Source: DASQPR01 sp963797675 | GTDB lineage: Bacteria; Actinomycetota; Actinomycetes; Mycobacteriales; Micromonosporaceae | Reading direction: 5' to 3' | DNA length: 64,000 nt | Assembly: GCA_963797675.1 (NCBI GenBank) | Contig: CAWCQQ010000020.1 | Location: forward strand, 13,944-77,943 | In this document: one piece after another, positions 9,710 through 19,647 of the stretch | Position numbering within the stretch: the first letter of the stretch is position 1 | Layout: every line of letters begins with the position of its first letter | Position numbers and translations under genes: made by a program | Notes under the pieces: generated by a model | What the model saw: the letters and a program-made list of their open reading frames with translations, nothing else | Database searches by the model: none | What the model was told of the DNA's origin: nothing

Positions 9710-12287
9710 CTACGCCGCGGCGGCGTCCACTGCCCGAGCCTTGAGCGCCCGGATCACGCCGTCGCGGCCCTCGCCGACCAGCCGCCGCAGCGGCGCCGGG
9801 TGGCCGTCGCGCGCCAGCCACGCGTCGGTCGCCGCCACGGTCTCGTCGTTGACCTGGTACGCCGGGTACGCAGCCTCGACGAGCTCCTGCGCCGGCTCGC
9901 TGTCGCGGGTGGCCCAGATGTGGTCGACGACCTCGAAGAACTTCCCGACGTACGGCTCGGTCAGCTCGACCTGCGCCGGGTGCTGGAAGCCGGTCGAGCA
10001 GCGCCCGCTGCAGCCAGTTCGGCAGCGGCTCGCCCTCGGTCAGCCGGCGCCACGTCTCCGCCTTGGCCTCGGCGGTCGGGATCAGCGCGGTCGCGATCGC
10101 GGCCTGACGCTCGCCGCGTCGCCGTACGGTCGTTGCTCAGCTCGGCCTCGATCTCGGCCTCGCCGGCGCCGCCGTTCGCGACCAGCGCTCTGCAGGAGCG
10201 ACCAGCGCAGCTCGGTGTCGATGGCCAGGCCCTCCGGGACCCCGGTGCCGGCGAGCCAGCCCTGCAGCCGGTCGCGATCTGCGCCGGCGTCCGGGCGTGG
10301 CGACCAACGGTACGCGCCCAGGTCAGCTGGTATCCGCTGCCCGGCTCGGCGGCTGCCAGAGCGGCCGTCGCGAGGCTCGTTGAGCTTGGCGGCGCCGGTC
10401 GGCGCCCAGGCCGGGTCGGCGTAGAACGCGACGCGCCGTACGGGCCTGAGCGAGCGTCGCGATGACCAGGTTGATGTCGGTCTCGGCCGGCAGGCCGTTG
10501 CAGACCAGCGCGACGTAGTCGCGGGCGGCGAGTTCGGCGTCGCGGACCATGTCCCACGCCGCCGACCAGGCGAGCGCCCGGGCCAGCGCCGTTGTCGAAG
10601 TCGGCGATGTGGTCGACCACGACCGCCATCGACGCGGCGTCGAGGCGGATCTTCGCGTACGTGTGGTCGTCGTCGTTGAGCAGCAGCACGTCGGCGGCCG
10701 GTCGCCCGGCGAGTTCGGTCAGCTCGGTGGACTGCGCCGCTGACCGTGACGTAGACCGTCTCGCGCCGGACCAGGTCGCCGTCGGTCAGGTCGTAGAGGC
10801 CGACGCCGATCCGGTGCGTACGCAGCGTCGGGTACGCCGCGGGTGCCTCCTGCGTGACGACGACGCTCGCGTACGTGCCGTCGGCGGCCATGCGTGACCG
10901 CCGGGCGCAGCGTGTTGACCTGCGCGGTCTCCAGCCACTGGGCGGCGAACTCGTGCAGTTCCTTGCCGGTCTCGGCCTCCAGCGAGGACAGCAGGTCGCC
11001 GAAGGTCGCGTTGCCCCAGGCGTGCTTCGCGAAGTAGTCCCGCAGGCCGGCCACGAACGACTCGATCCCGACGTACGCGACGAGCTGCTTGATCACGCTC
11101 GCGCCCTTCGCGTACGTGATGCCGTCGAAGTTGACCTCGACCGCGTGCATGTCCGGCATGTCGCAGTAGACCGGGTGGGTCGAGGACAGCTGGTCCTGGC
11201 GGTAGCCCCAGTTCTTGCGAACCGACAGGAACGTCGTCCACGCGTCGGTGAAGCGGGTCGCGTTGACGTTCGCCCAGTGGCTCGCCCACTCCGCGAACGA
11301 CTCGTTCAGCCACAGGTCGTCCCACCAGCGCATGGTGACCAGGTCGCCGAACCACATGTGCGCCATCTCGTGCAGGATCGTGTTCGCGCGGTTCTCGTAC
11401 TCGAAGTCGGTGACCGCGGAGCGGTAGATGTAGTACTGCTCGCCGTGCACGACGCAGCCGAAGTTCTCCATCGCGCCGGCGTTGAACTCGGGCACGTAGA
11501 GCTGGTCGTACTTCGGCAGCGGGTAGCGCACGCCGAACTGCTCGTGGAAGAAGTCGAAGCCCTGCTCGGTGATCAGGAAGATGTCGTCCTCGTCGAGGTA
11601 CTGCTTCATCGACTGGCGGCACAACACGCCCATGTCGATGCCGTCGTGCGTCCTTGCGGACCTCGTGGTACGGGCCGGCGCAGATCGCGGTGACGTACGT
11701 CGACATGCGTACCGACTGCTCGAAGTGAACGGTCTTGGTGCCCTCGACCTCGCCGTCCTCGGTCCGCTCGACCGGCGAGTTGGAGACGACCGACCAGTGC
11801 GCCGGCACGGTCACGTGCCACGTGTAGACGCGTCTTGAGGTCGGGCTGGTCGAAGCTGGCGAAGACCCGCTGCGCGTCCTGCGGTCTCGAACTGGCTGTA
11901 GAGGTAGACCTCTTTGTCGACCGGGTCGAACGAGCGGTGCAGGCCCTGACCGGCGGTCGAGTAGTCGCCGTCGGCGTCGACGACCAGGATGTTCTCGGCG
12001 GCGAGGTCGGTCAGCGTGAGCCCGGTCTCGGCGGTCCAGCCGGCCGTGTCGAGCGGCTTGCCGTTCAGCGTCGCGCTGCGGATGCGTCGCCATGGCCGCC
12101 TCGATGAACGTGGTGGCGCCCGGCTCGGTGCAGGTGAACGTCGACCTCGGGTGGTCGAGCGGAACGTCGCCTCGCCCGGCCCGCCGGTGCCGTCGGTGAG
12201 GTCAAGGGTGATGTCGTATGCGGTGACGTCCAGGATCCGCGCGCGTTCGGCGGCCTCGATCTGGGTCAGGTTGCGGACTCCGGCCAC
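9710..12287 (-). pseudogene. pepN: Aminopeptidase N (M1 family), many frameshifts
   Basis: The pieces rebuild a full-length ~860-residue M1 zinc aminopeptidase, which removes N-terminal residues from peptides in the cytoplasm. GTG 12287 (VAGVRNLTQIEAAERARIL) has GAGGAG 8 nt upstream. The intact central frame holds the substrate motif GAMENFG and the zinc site HEMAHMWFGD plus the second-shell Glu in NESFAEW. The C-terminal ERAP-like helical domain is scattered over all frames and ends RALKARAVDAAAA. I count roughly ten breaks. In relatives this gene is intact and abundant, and the breaks are single bases, so sequence error is more likely than a pseudogene. Confidence 0.85.
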
Positions 12288-12510
12288 GCTGCCAACTCCT
12301 CGGTTAATGACGGAATGATCGACGAAATGTGTGTGCTGTGAGTCTTTCACGTCGACTTATCCCTACCGGCCACCCCTCTGACTGCAGCGGGTTAGCGGTG
12401 GGGTGGTAAGCGGGTTATTGTTGCCAACGCAAGCAATGTAACGACCGATATGCGAGAACGCGACATACAGTGAGCCGCATCAGCGACATGTAGTAGCGAC
12501 AGGAGTGAGC

Positions 12511-13140
12511 ATGACCGACGAGCGCATCAAAGCCGACATGTGGTTCGACCCGCTGTGCCCGTGGGCCTGGATCACGTCGCGCTGGCTGCTCGAAGTCGAG
12601 AAGGTCCGCCCGGTCGACATCAGCTTCCACGTGATGAGCCTGTCCGTGCTCAACGAGGGCCGCGACGATCTCCCGGAGCAGTACAAGGACGCGCTCGCCG
12701 AAGGCTACGGCTGCGTCCGGGTCGCGATCGCGGCCGAGCAGAAGTACGGCAACGCCGTGCTCCGCGATCTCTACACCGCCATGGGTACGCGCATCCACCT
12801 CGGCAAGCAGGCGCAGGGCCGGGAGCTGTTCGAGGCGGCCCTGTCCGACTGCGGCCTCGATGTGTCGCTGGCCGACGCGGCCGACTCGGAGGAGTACGAC
12901 GAGCGGCTGCGGGAGAGCCACAACGAGGGCATGAAGCCGGTCGGCATGGACGTCGGTACGCCGGTGATCCACGCGCCCGGCCCGGACGGTGAGCAGATCG
13001 CGTTCTTCGGCCCGGTGGTCACCCCGGCCCGAAGGGTGAGGCCGCCGGGTCGCCTGTGGGACGGCGTGATGCTGGTCGCCGGTACGCCCGGTTTCTTCGA
13101 AATCAAGCGGACCCGCGACGTCGGCCCGATCTTCGACTGA
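12511..13140 (+). CDS. DsbA-family mycothiol-dependent nitroreductase homologue
   Basis: 209 residues; AGGAG lies 5 nt before ATG 12511. It resembles M. tuberculosis Rv2466c: WFDPLCPWAWITSRW active site, FHVMSLSVLNEGRDDLPEQY, GVRVAIAAEQ-type and GTRIHLGKQ stretches, GTPVIH cis-Pro loop and the end FFEIKRTR. Rv2466c, as I recall it, has C-P-W-C; here the second Cys is Ala (CPWA), a monothiol form also common in other actinobacteria. It is probably a mycothiol-linked oxidoreductase. Residues ~175-182 (RRVRPPG) look wrong for the family: a lost C at ~13030 and a gained G at ~13050 would restore PKGEAAG, so two compensating read errors are likely. Confidence 0.85.
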   Translation: MTDERIKADMWFDPLCPWAWITSRWLLEVEKVRPVDISFHVMSLSVLNEGRDDLPEQYKDALAEGYGCVRVAIAAEQKYGNAVLRDLYTAMGTRIHLGKQAQGRELFEAALSDCGLDVSLADAADSEEYDERLRESHNEGMKPVGMDVGTPVIHAPGPDGEQIAFFGPVVTPARRVRPPGRLWDGVMLVAGTPGFFEIKRTRDVGPIFD

Positions 13141-13243
13141 CCCGGTTTTCGACTGGTTTGTGCGTCACCCGATCGTCGTAGCCGGCCCGTCTGTCGCGTC
13201 ACGGGCCGGCTACCGCGTCGTTGCACCGGTGAGAAGCAACGAC

Positions 13244-13569
13244 ATGTCGATTGTGGAGGGGACCGCGGTGGCCACGCAGGAACTTGAAATGTCGCAGTTG
13301 GAAGTTCCGTTCGCCGATGTCGAACTGAGCAGCTCGACCTCTCGTGGTCGGTCGCCGAGTGCGGCTGGAAGCAGATCCTGCCCGACCTTCCGGATGACGT
13401 GATCGCGATGCTCGCGACGCCGGTCGTGGTGACCGCGTCCGCGTTGTCCGCGCTCGCACCGAAGAGCCGTCCGGCCGCCGATGCCAGCGTCGAGGCGTGC
13501 ACGCCGATGTTCCTCGCGCCCGCGCCGTCGCGACGGGTCGCTCGGCAGAACCGGACCAGGTTCGCCTGA
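13244..13569 (+). CDS. Small protein of unknown function, one frameshift
   Basis: The first frame reads MSIVEGTAVATQELEMSQLEVPFADVEL. Restoring one G near 13325 continues it as EQLDLSWSVAECGWKQILPDLPDDVIAMLATPVVV, then a Ser/Ala/Pro-rich and basic tail ending RTRF-A at 13569, about 108 residues in total. The two halves only make sense together, which supports a real gene. I recognise no family. There is a hydrophobic patch (VIAMLATPVVVTASALSAL) but no signal peptide. It sits between the DsbA-like gene and a 17-bp repeat. Confidence 0.5.
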
Positions 13570-13585
13570 GCGCCGGACGAGTTCG

Positions 13586-13633
13586 GTCTGACATTGAGGC
13601 TGTCTGACATTTAAGGCTGTCTGACATTTAAGA
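13586..13633. repeat. Three tandem copies of a ~17-bp motif
   Basis: Copies at 13586-13601, 13602-13618 and 13619-13633 share gtctgacatt followed by GAGGCT, TAAGGCT and TAAGA. The array lies between the small hypothetical gene and the DUF1015 gene, about 55 bp upstream of the latter's ATG, so it is well placed to be a binding site for a regulator. No known motif is recognised. Confidence 0.65.
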
Positions 13634-13686
13634 CACGGGTCGGGCGCGCACGTGGGGTGCGCGCCCGGCCCGGTAGCGTCGTGGGC

Positions 13687-14911
13687 ATGACGATCGCTCA
13701 CCCGCTCGCCCGCGCCTGGCTCTCCACCGGCGGTACCGGCGCGCAGAACTACGACGAGTTCGCCGACGACGCCGAGATCACCGCGATCATCGCCGCGAAC
13801 CCGATCAGCGCGCTCGCGATCGAGATGCCGCACCGCGCGCCGGACAGCCTCGGCCGGACGTTCGCCGACTCGCTCGACGCGGCCGGTCGGCGGCTCGCCG
13901 ACGCGAAGCGCGGCGGCCACTACGCGGCGTTCGACGACGTCGCGGTCGTCTACCGGATCACCGGCGCCGGACGGCGCGCGCGGCTACGGCCTCTGGTGCA
14001 TGGTCGACACCGAGCGAGATCTCCACCTCGGCCGACGAGCCCGGCCTGGTCATCCGCAACGAGGACGTGTTCATCGCGAAGGTCCGCGAGCGGGTCGCGC
14101 TCGCCGACAGCGATCGGCCACCTGCTCTCGCCCGTGCTGCTGATGGCCACCGACAAGCCCGAACTCCTGCACGACGCGCTCGCCGCGGCCGCCGACCGCT
14201 CGGTGAGCCGCAGGTGCGCGACGTGGATCCGGCCGGGCGTACACACGAGATCTGGCCCGTCCCGGCCGGCGCGCAGCCGCGACGAACTGCTCGCGCTCGC
14301 CGGCGGCGGCGAACTCGTCGTCGCCGACGGCAACCACCGCAGCCTCGCCGCGCAGACCGCCGGCTATCCGCGGTTCCTCGCGGTCGTCACGACGCCCGCA
14401 TCGGTCGCGATCCAGCCGTACAACCGCCTGGTCAGCTCGCTCGCGCGTCACACCGGCCGAGCTGATGGCCCGGCTCAACGCGGCCGGCGCGGTGGTCGAG
14501 GCGATCGCCGGCGCCGCCGCCGGTCCCGCTCGAGGGCGGAATGATTCACGTGTACGCCGCCGGCAGCGCCTATGCCGTCACGCTGCCCGTCGCTCCGGAC
14601 GGCGCTCGGCGGTCGACAATCTCGATCACGCGCTGGTCGAGCGGATCGTGCTCGGCGACGCGCTCGGGCTCGCACCCGGACGACAAGCGGATCACCTACG
14701 TCGGTGGCGACTACGGCGCCGACTGGCTGGCCGGCGAGGTCGACGCCGGCCGCGCCGACCTGGCGATCCTGATCGCGCCGGTGACCGTCGACGACTTCGT
14801 CGCGGTCAACCTCACCCGCGAGAAGCTGCCCCGCAAGAGCACCTGGTTCACGCCGAAGGCGCGCGCCGGCCTGGTTGTCGTGGAAGCTGGTGCCGGCGCA
14901 ACTCGCTATAG
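13687..14911 (+). pseudogene. DUF1015 family protein, many frameshifts
   Basis: The fragments add up to a ~410-residue DUF1015 protein. Recognisable pieces are LARAWLSTGGTGAQNYDEFAD at the start, YGLWCMVDTDE, HLLSPVLLMATDKPELLHDAL, the conserved VVADGNHRSLAA, FLAVVTTPASVAIQPYNRLV, and YVGGDYGADWLAGEVDAGRADLAILIAPVTVDDF near the end. Several breaks are single extra bases (an extra G before ATCGG at ~14112). The family function is uncertain. In the current reading the last frame has no stop before rpiB and would read through into it; the nearest stop in a neighbouring frame is at 14911. Confidence 0.75.
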
Positions 14912-14921
14912 GGTCGGTGGT

Positions 14922-15393
14922 ATGCGCGTCTACGTGGGATCCGACCATGCCGGGTTCGAGCTCAAGGACCACCTCGTCACCGAGCTGGGCAAGCAGGGGC
15001 ACGACGTCGTCGACATCGGCCCGACGGCGTACGACCCGGAGGACGACTACCCGGCGTACTGCCTCGCGACCGGCGCCGCCGTCGTCGCCGAGCCGGGCAG
15101 CCTCGGCGTCGTGATCGGCGGCTCCGGCAACGGCGAGCAGATCGCCGCGAACAAGGTGCCCGGCGTCCGCGCCGCGCTCGCCTGGAACGATCGAGACCGC
15201 GACGCTGTCCCGCCAGCACAACGACGCGAACGTGGTCGGCATCGGCGCGCGGATGCACACGCTCGACGTGGCGACCGCGATCGTGACCGCGTTCGTGTCC
15301 ACGCCGTTCTCCGGCGAGTCCCGGCACCAGCGACGGATCGACGAGGTCGCCGCGTACGAGCAGTCGCACGTCCTGCCGGCGTTGCCCGCGTAG
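14922..15393 (+). CDS. rpiB: Ribose-5-phosphate isomerase B, one frameshift
   Basis: About 157 residues. It interconverts ribose 5-phosphate and ribulose 5-phosphate in the pentose phosphate pathway. Diagnostic parts are MRVYVGSDHAGFELK, the phosphate-binding GGSGNGEQIAANKVPGVRAAL with the catalytic-site Glu used by actinobacterial RpiB in place of Cys, NDANVVGIGARMHT and the end RHQRRIDEVAAYE. The frame breaks near 15188; removing one G restores AWN-IETATLSRQHN. ATG 14922 has a weak GGTGG upstream. It belongs to the same conserved gene group as glbO, pepN and the DsbA-like gene. Confidence 0.9.
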
Positions 15394-15399
15394 CAAGGT

Positions 15400-15952
15400 C
15401 TATGCGGGCTGGTCTCGGGGCACCCAGCCGCGGTGCACGATCGTCAGGTTCGCCTCGGCCTCGGCCAGGTCGGCTTCGGTCGGGCGGGCCGCGTCCCGGG
15501 CCCGCATCGCCGCACGCACGCTGACCTGGGTGGCACCGCTGCCGACGAGCCCGCGAAGGCCGCGTTCGCCGTCGCGCTCCTCGTTGATCGGATGCGCGGT
15601 ATGGGCATCGAACGGCAGATGCCGGTCCTCGCCGCGGGACGACGAGCCGGCGTCCGGACGTCGTGCGGGTTCGATCGTTGGGCGGGGTCCCGGACGGTCG
15701 TGTCTCGGACGGTCGGCGACTCCACGGTCGCGCGACTCGATGGCGGCCGATGGGTGTCCGGCTCGATGGGTGTCCGGTCGACCGAGTTCCGGGCTCCGGT
15801 CGCGCCGGCGGTAGCCCGTTCCGCCACGTGGGCCGGTGTCACGCCGACCGTACGCGCCGGTGGATCACCGCTCGGCGTGCTCGTCGGTCCGGCGGCGTAT
15901 CCGTCGATCGCGGAGATCGCGTACGCCGTCGGCGGTGTTCCACCTCGTCCAT
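15400..15952 (-). CDS. Possible Arg/Pro-rich hypothetical protein, frameshifted
   Basis: The end of this stretch looks coding on the minus strand: ATQVSVRAAMRARDAARPTEADLAEAEANLTIVHRGWVPRDQPA, stopping at 15400. Upstream, a Pro/Thr/Arg-rich low-complexity tract runs to a possible ATG at 15952, but no single frame is open throughout. Gene structure is therefore uncertain and no family is recognised. The alternative is that only a short C-terminal part is genuine, or that this is non-coding G+C-rich spacer between rpiB and the acetyltransferase. Confidence 0.3.
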
Positions 15953-15974
15953 GGTGTGACGCTACCTCAGTGGC

Positions 15975-17209
15975 TCAGAAGATCTCGATCGCCGACGGCG
16001 GCCGGTGCCAGCCGAACGCGATCGACGCGCTCGCGGCGTGCCCGGCGCGGACTTCGTGCACCTCGACCGCCGGCGGCGAGCGTGGCGAGCGACGTGCCGC
16101 CCAGGTACGCCGCGCCGAGCGCATGGACGTCCAGCGCAAGATCGGCGGGCGCGTCCGTCGGCGTGCAGACCGCATGATCGGGCGAGCCGACCAGGTGCCA
16201 GCGGCCGTGGTTCGCCGGGAAGCGGTCGTCGGTGACCTCGATCACCACGTCGACGGCGGCGGCGTAGCGGCGGGCGGCGAGCGCGGCCGGTAGTCGAGGA
16301 TACGTAGCCAGAGAGCGTCGCTGAGCTTCGACTGCGATGGCCCGCGGCTCGGTGACCAGGAACCGGAGCGGTTCGTCCGGCGCCGAGATGAAGCAGGAAG
16401 AACCGGCGGGTGAGATCGACCGACAGCGCGAACTGCCAGAGCGCCCGGTACGCCTCGGGTGTCGCGGCGACCAACTCTTCGATCCGGACCTGACCGTTGG
16501 GCCCGGCACTGTCCCAGTCGGATTTGACCCGCCAGAGCAGGTAACCGTCCGTCTGACCGGAGGCGTCCTCGTGCATGACGGCCCGCAGTCCGGTCGCGCC
16601 GTCCCGCCGGCTGGGACTGTCGGTCGAGCAGGTACTGCCACCAGCCGTCGTCGCGGCTCGACCAGCCGGGACGGGTGGACCAGACCGACTCGTAGACGGC
16701 CCGGAACGCTCCGGCGAGGTGGCCGATGCGCCGCGAAGCCGGCCCGGAGTCGGTGGCGAGCGGGTGCCGCCAGACGACGTCGCGACTGCCGGCCTTCGAG
16801 CGATGAGCTTCTGGGCGGCCAGCCCGTACCCGTACCGCTGGTAGATCTGGCCCTCGCTCGCCCAGAGCACGGCGATCGGCTCGCCGGCGCGCGGCCGCGA
16901 CCGCGTGCAGCTTCGGCGATCATGCGCGGTGAGCAGGCCCTGGCGCCGGTGTGTGGCGCCGACGCTGACCATGGTCACGTGCGCGGCCGGCAACCGTCCG
17001 CCCGGGATCGCGAGGTCCCGCGTGAACGCCGCGGCATGGCCCGCGATCTCGCCGTCGCGCGTCGGCGACCACGCTGCGGTCGGGCTCGAAGACGAGCCGC
17101 TCGCATCGCGTTGAATTCCGGTTCGGCCGTGTTCGTTGAACGCGTCGGCCATGACGTCGAAGATGGCGTCCCAGTCGTCCGGACGAGAGGTGCGGATCTC
17201 ATAGGTCAC
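15975..17209 (-). pseudogene. Eis-like GNAT acetyltransferase, many frameshifts
   Basis: The pieces form a ~410-residue protein with the three-part layout of the Eis family. The N-terminal GNAT domain starts VTYEIRTSRPDDWDAIFDVMADAFNE, with AAHVTMVSVGATHRRQGLLT, the acetyl-CoA loop (Q/R-RxGxG/A-like). A second GNAT-like part holds GEPIAVLWASEGQIYQRYGYGLA. The sterol-carrier-like C-terminus reads VIEVTDDRFPANHGRWHL, LDVHALGAAYLGGTSLATLAAGG and ends IEIF at 15975. Eis proteins acetylate amines such as aminoglycosides or protein lysines. Breaks are again single-base. GTG 17209 is chosen because it starts directly at the GNAT strand. Confidence 0.75.
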
Positions 17210-17395
17210 ACCTGTCTGTCTATCGGACTGCGCGGGTTTCGGCGAGCGGTTTACTCGATCGTCACTGCGCCCCATGAGGGTCGTGTCGGTGCGTTTCGCT
17301 ACCCTCGTTATCAGCCGGCGATGCACCTCTCGTCGCCGCGAGACCGCGAAAAGGCGGTGCGATCGTGGCCCAGGTGGTCCGGGGCACGTCCGTCG

Positions 17396-19102
17396 ATGTC
17401 GGAGCAGGGCCTGGTCGATCTCGTTTGCGGCCCGGCCAGCCCGTTGCCGGAGACCTACCAGCGCTACCGTCTGGTCGCACGGCTGGGCTCGGGCGGCCAG
17501 GCCGATGTGTACCGTGGTGTCCGTTTGTGCGGCGGTGTCACCAGCGCTCCGATCACGGTCAAGGTGTTCCGGATCGATCCGCGCCGGCCGCTCGCCGACG
17601 AGTTGCGTTCGTGGGACAAGGGCGACGCGGCGCTGATGGACCTGAACAACCGTGGCGTCCCCGGCATCTGCCGCCGCGCCGACGGGTTCTACGGTCCGCC
17701 GCCGCACGCGAGCGGCGTGGCCGCCGAACGCTGCGCGACGCGGTGCCCTATCAGATTTACGACTACCTGCACGGCATCAACCTGCGGGAATACGTCACCG
17801 GCCGGGCCGGGCTGACCGGTGGTCCTCGGCTCGTCGCCGCCGACGGCGCTGCACCAGCTCGCCGAGACGGTCGACCGCGCTGCATCACCCGGCTGATGTC
17901 GGCGCCTGCCCGGTGCTGCACATGGACATCAAGCCGTCGAACATCATGGCGCTCACCAACGGCGAGATCCGGCTGATCGACTTCACCGGCGCCCGGTACT
18001 GGCGGCACGAGGAGATCACCCAGATCGCGTACACGCCGGAGTCGGGTGGTCCGGAGGCGCTGGACGGGCATGGTCGGCCCGTAGCTACGACGTGCACGGC
18101 TTCGGTTCGGTCGCGTTCTTCCTGCTCGCCGGCGCGCCGCCGCGCGGCCAGCATGCCCCGCCGATGGCACGGCACCCGATCTTCGAGGGCCGCCCGGCGC
18201 TCCGCGATCACCTGCTGGCCGCGCTCGCCGACCGGCCGTCCGACCGTCCGACCACGATGGAGCTGACCGCCTGGGTGGATCGGCTGCTGAAACTCGTACG
18301 CGTGACCGGCGTACCCGACCTCGGCCTGGACTGGTCCGAGTCCGGGCGTACCGTTCGCGCGACGCGAACCGGATCGTCGGCCGGGCTCGGCCGGTGCTCG
18401 CCGGCACCGAAACCGACGCGTTCTCGCGGATCGAAATGCTCGAACGCGAGATTGTCGCGCTGCGCGCGAACGGCCCGACCGAGCCCGGAGAGAAGCTCGG
18501 CCTGCTGCCGTTCGACTCGCCGGTCAATGCGCAGGCCGCCGGTGCTCAGTCCGCCGGTGCTCAGTCGGCCGGTGCTCAGTCGGTCGGCGGTTCGGGCTCC
18601 GGTCAGTCCGGATCCTCCGGCTCTGGGGACCGGTCGATGCTGGTCGGACGCGCGCCGGTGGTGCCGCGGTCGCCGTCGCGATCCGGTCGGCGGCTACACC
18701 GGCGGCGGTGGTGGCCCGGTTCCGGCCGACGGCCGCCGCAGGCCGCGCGCGTACCGGGGGATCGCCGGCGCCGGCTCAAGAGGGGCGGCACCTGGTCGAT
18801 CATCGGCGTCTCGTTCTCGTTCGTGTGCTGGATCGTCTGGGCCGCATCGAATCGCGGGCGCGACGGCATTTACGTTGCACCCTCCGCCTACGTGGGCACG
18901 CTCGCGGTCGCGTCTCGGCGTATTCGTCGTCCTTCGCCTGCTCGGCCAGCTCGTGATCGAAGGCTGGATGCACCGGACCCGCCGAGGCGCGACCGGCGCG
19001 CACATCGGCGTCGCCGTGTTCCTGATCGCGGTCGGCATCACCTATCTCGAACAGACCAGCTGGCTCGCCACCGTTTTCCACTGGTTCTCAATCCACACCT
19101 AG
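17396..19102 (+). pseudogene. Atypical Ser/Thr protein kinase-like protein with C-terminal membrane helices, frameshifted
   Basis: The kinase domain is spread over several frames: P-loop RLGSGGQADVYRG, Lys in ITVKVFRID, hinge YQIYDYLHGINLREYV, catalytic loop LHMDIKPSNIM, metal loop LIDFTGARYW and helix F region YDVHGFGSVAFFLLAG. The catalytic loop is H-M-D rather than H-R-D, and DFG is replaced by DFTG; both are unusual but the Asp residues remain. A linker with three 15-bp repeats (18541-18585, encoding GAQSA) follows, then two or three membrane helices (SIIGVSFSFVCWIVWA; IGVAVFLIAVGITYL). It is probably a membrane-tethered signalling kinase. The stop at 19102 is 16 bp before pyrE. Confidence 0.72.
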
Positions 19103-19118
19103 ATCCCCAGGGAGATCC

Positions 19119-19631
19119 GTGTCCGACCTCGGCCAGCGCATTCACGCAACGGCTCTCATCCACGGCACCTTTGTTCTGCGCTCGGGCGCGACCTCCTCTC
19201 ACTACTTCGACAAGTACCGCTTCGAAGCCGACCCGGTCATGCTGCGCGACGTCTCGGCCGCGATGGTTCCTCTGCTGCCGGATGACACCGACGCGCTCGC
19301 CGGGCTGGAGTTGGGTGGCATCCCGATCGCCACGATGATCGGGCAGATCACCGGGCTCCCGGTCCGCTTCATCCGGAAGACTGCCAAGGAGTACGGGACA
19401 AGCCAACTGGCCGAAGGCGGCTCGATGGCCGGTCTGCGGATGACCATCATCGAGGACGTGGTGACGTCCGCTGGAGCGATCGCGCTCGCCGTCCCGGAGC
19501 TACGAGCCCTGGGAGCGACCGTGACCGCGGCGGTATGTGCGATCGATCGCGAGGCTGGCGGCGCTGCGGCACTGGCATCCGATGGCGTCGAGTTACGTTC
19601 GCTGTTCCGAGCCGCCGAACTGGCTGGATAG
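19119..19631 (+). CDS. pyrE: Orotate phosphoribosyltransferase
   Basis: 170 residues, slightly short but complete. It adds PRPP ribose-phosphate to orotate in pyrimidine synthesis. Visible are GTFVLRSGATSSHYFDKYRFEADP at the N-terminus, LAGLELGGIPIATMIG, the catalytic loop lysines in FIRKTAKEYGTSQLAEG and the PRPP motif MTIIEDVVTSAGAIALAV. The PRPP motif ends TSAG rather than the more usual TTGG/TTGKS. GTG 19119 is preceded by AGGGAG at a normal distance. No other pyrimidine gene is nearby. Confidence 0.9.
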   Translation: MSDLGQRIHATALIHGTFVLRSGATSSHYFDKYRFEADPVMLRDVSAAMVPLLPDDTDALAGLELGGIPIATMIGQITGLPVRFIRKTAKEYGTSQLAEGGSMAGLRMTIIEDVVTSAGAIALAVPELRALGATVTAAVCAIDREAGGAAALASDGVELRSLFRAAELAG

Positions 19632-19647
19632 CCTGTCAGCCGGACAG

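Noticed and set aside
13020..13060. Programmed frameshifting in the DsbA-like and other genes
   Set aside because: No slippery heptamer or stimulatory structure. Opposite single-base changes cancel in the same gene and similar breaks occur in unrelated neighbours, so read error is simpler.
18541..18585. 15-bp triplet as a CRISPR-like or regulatory repeat
   Set aside because: It is in phase with the kinase-like gene and encodes a GAQSA linker repeat; there are no spacers.
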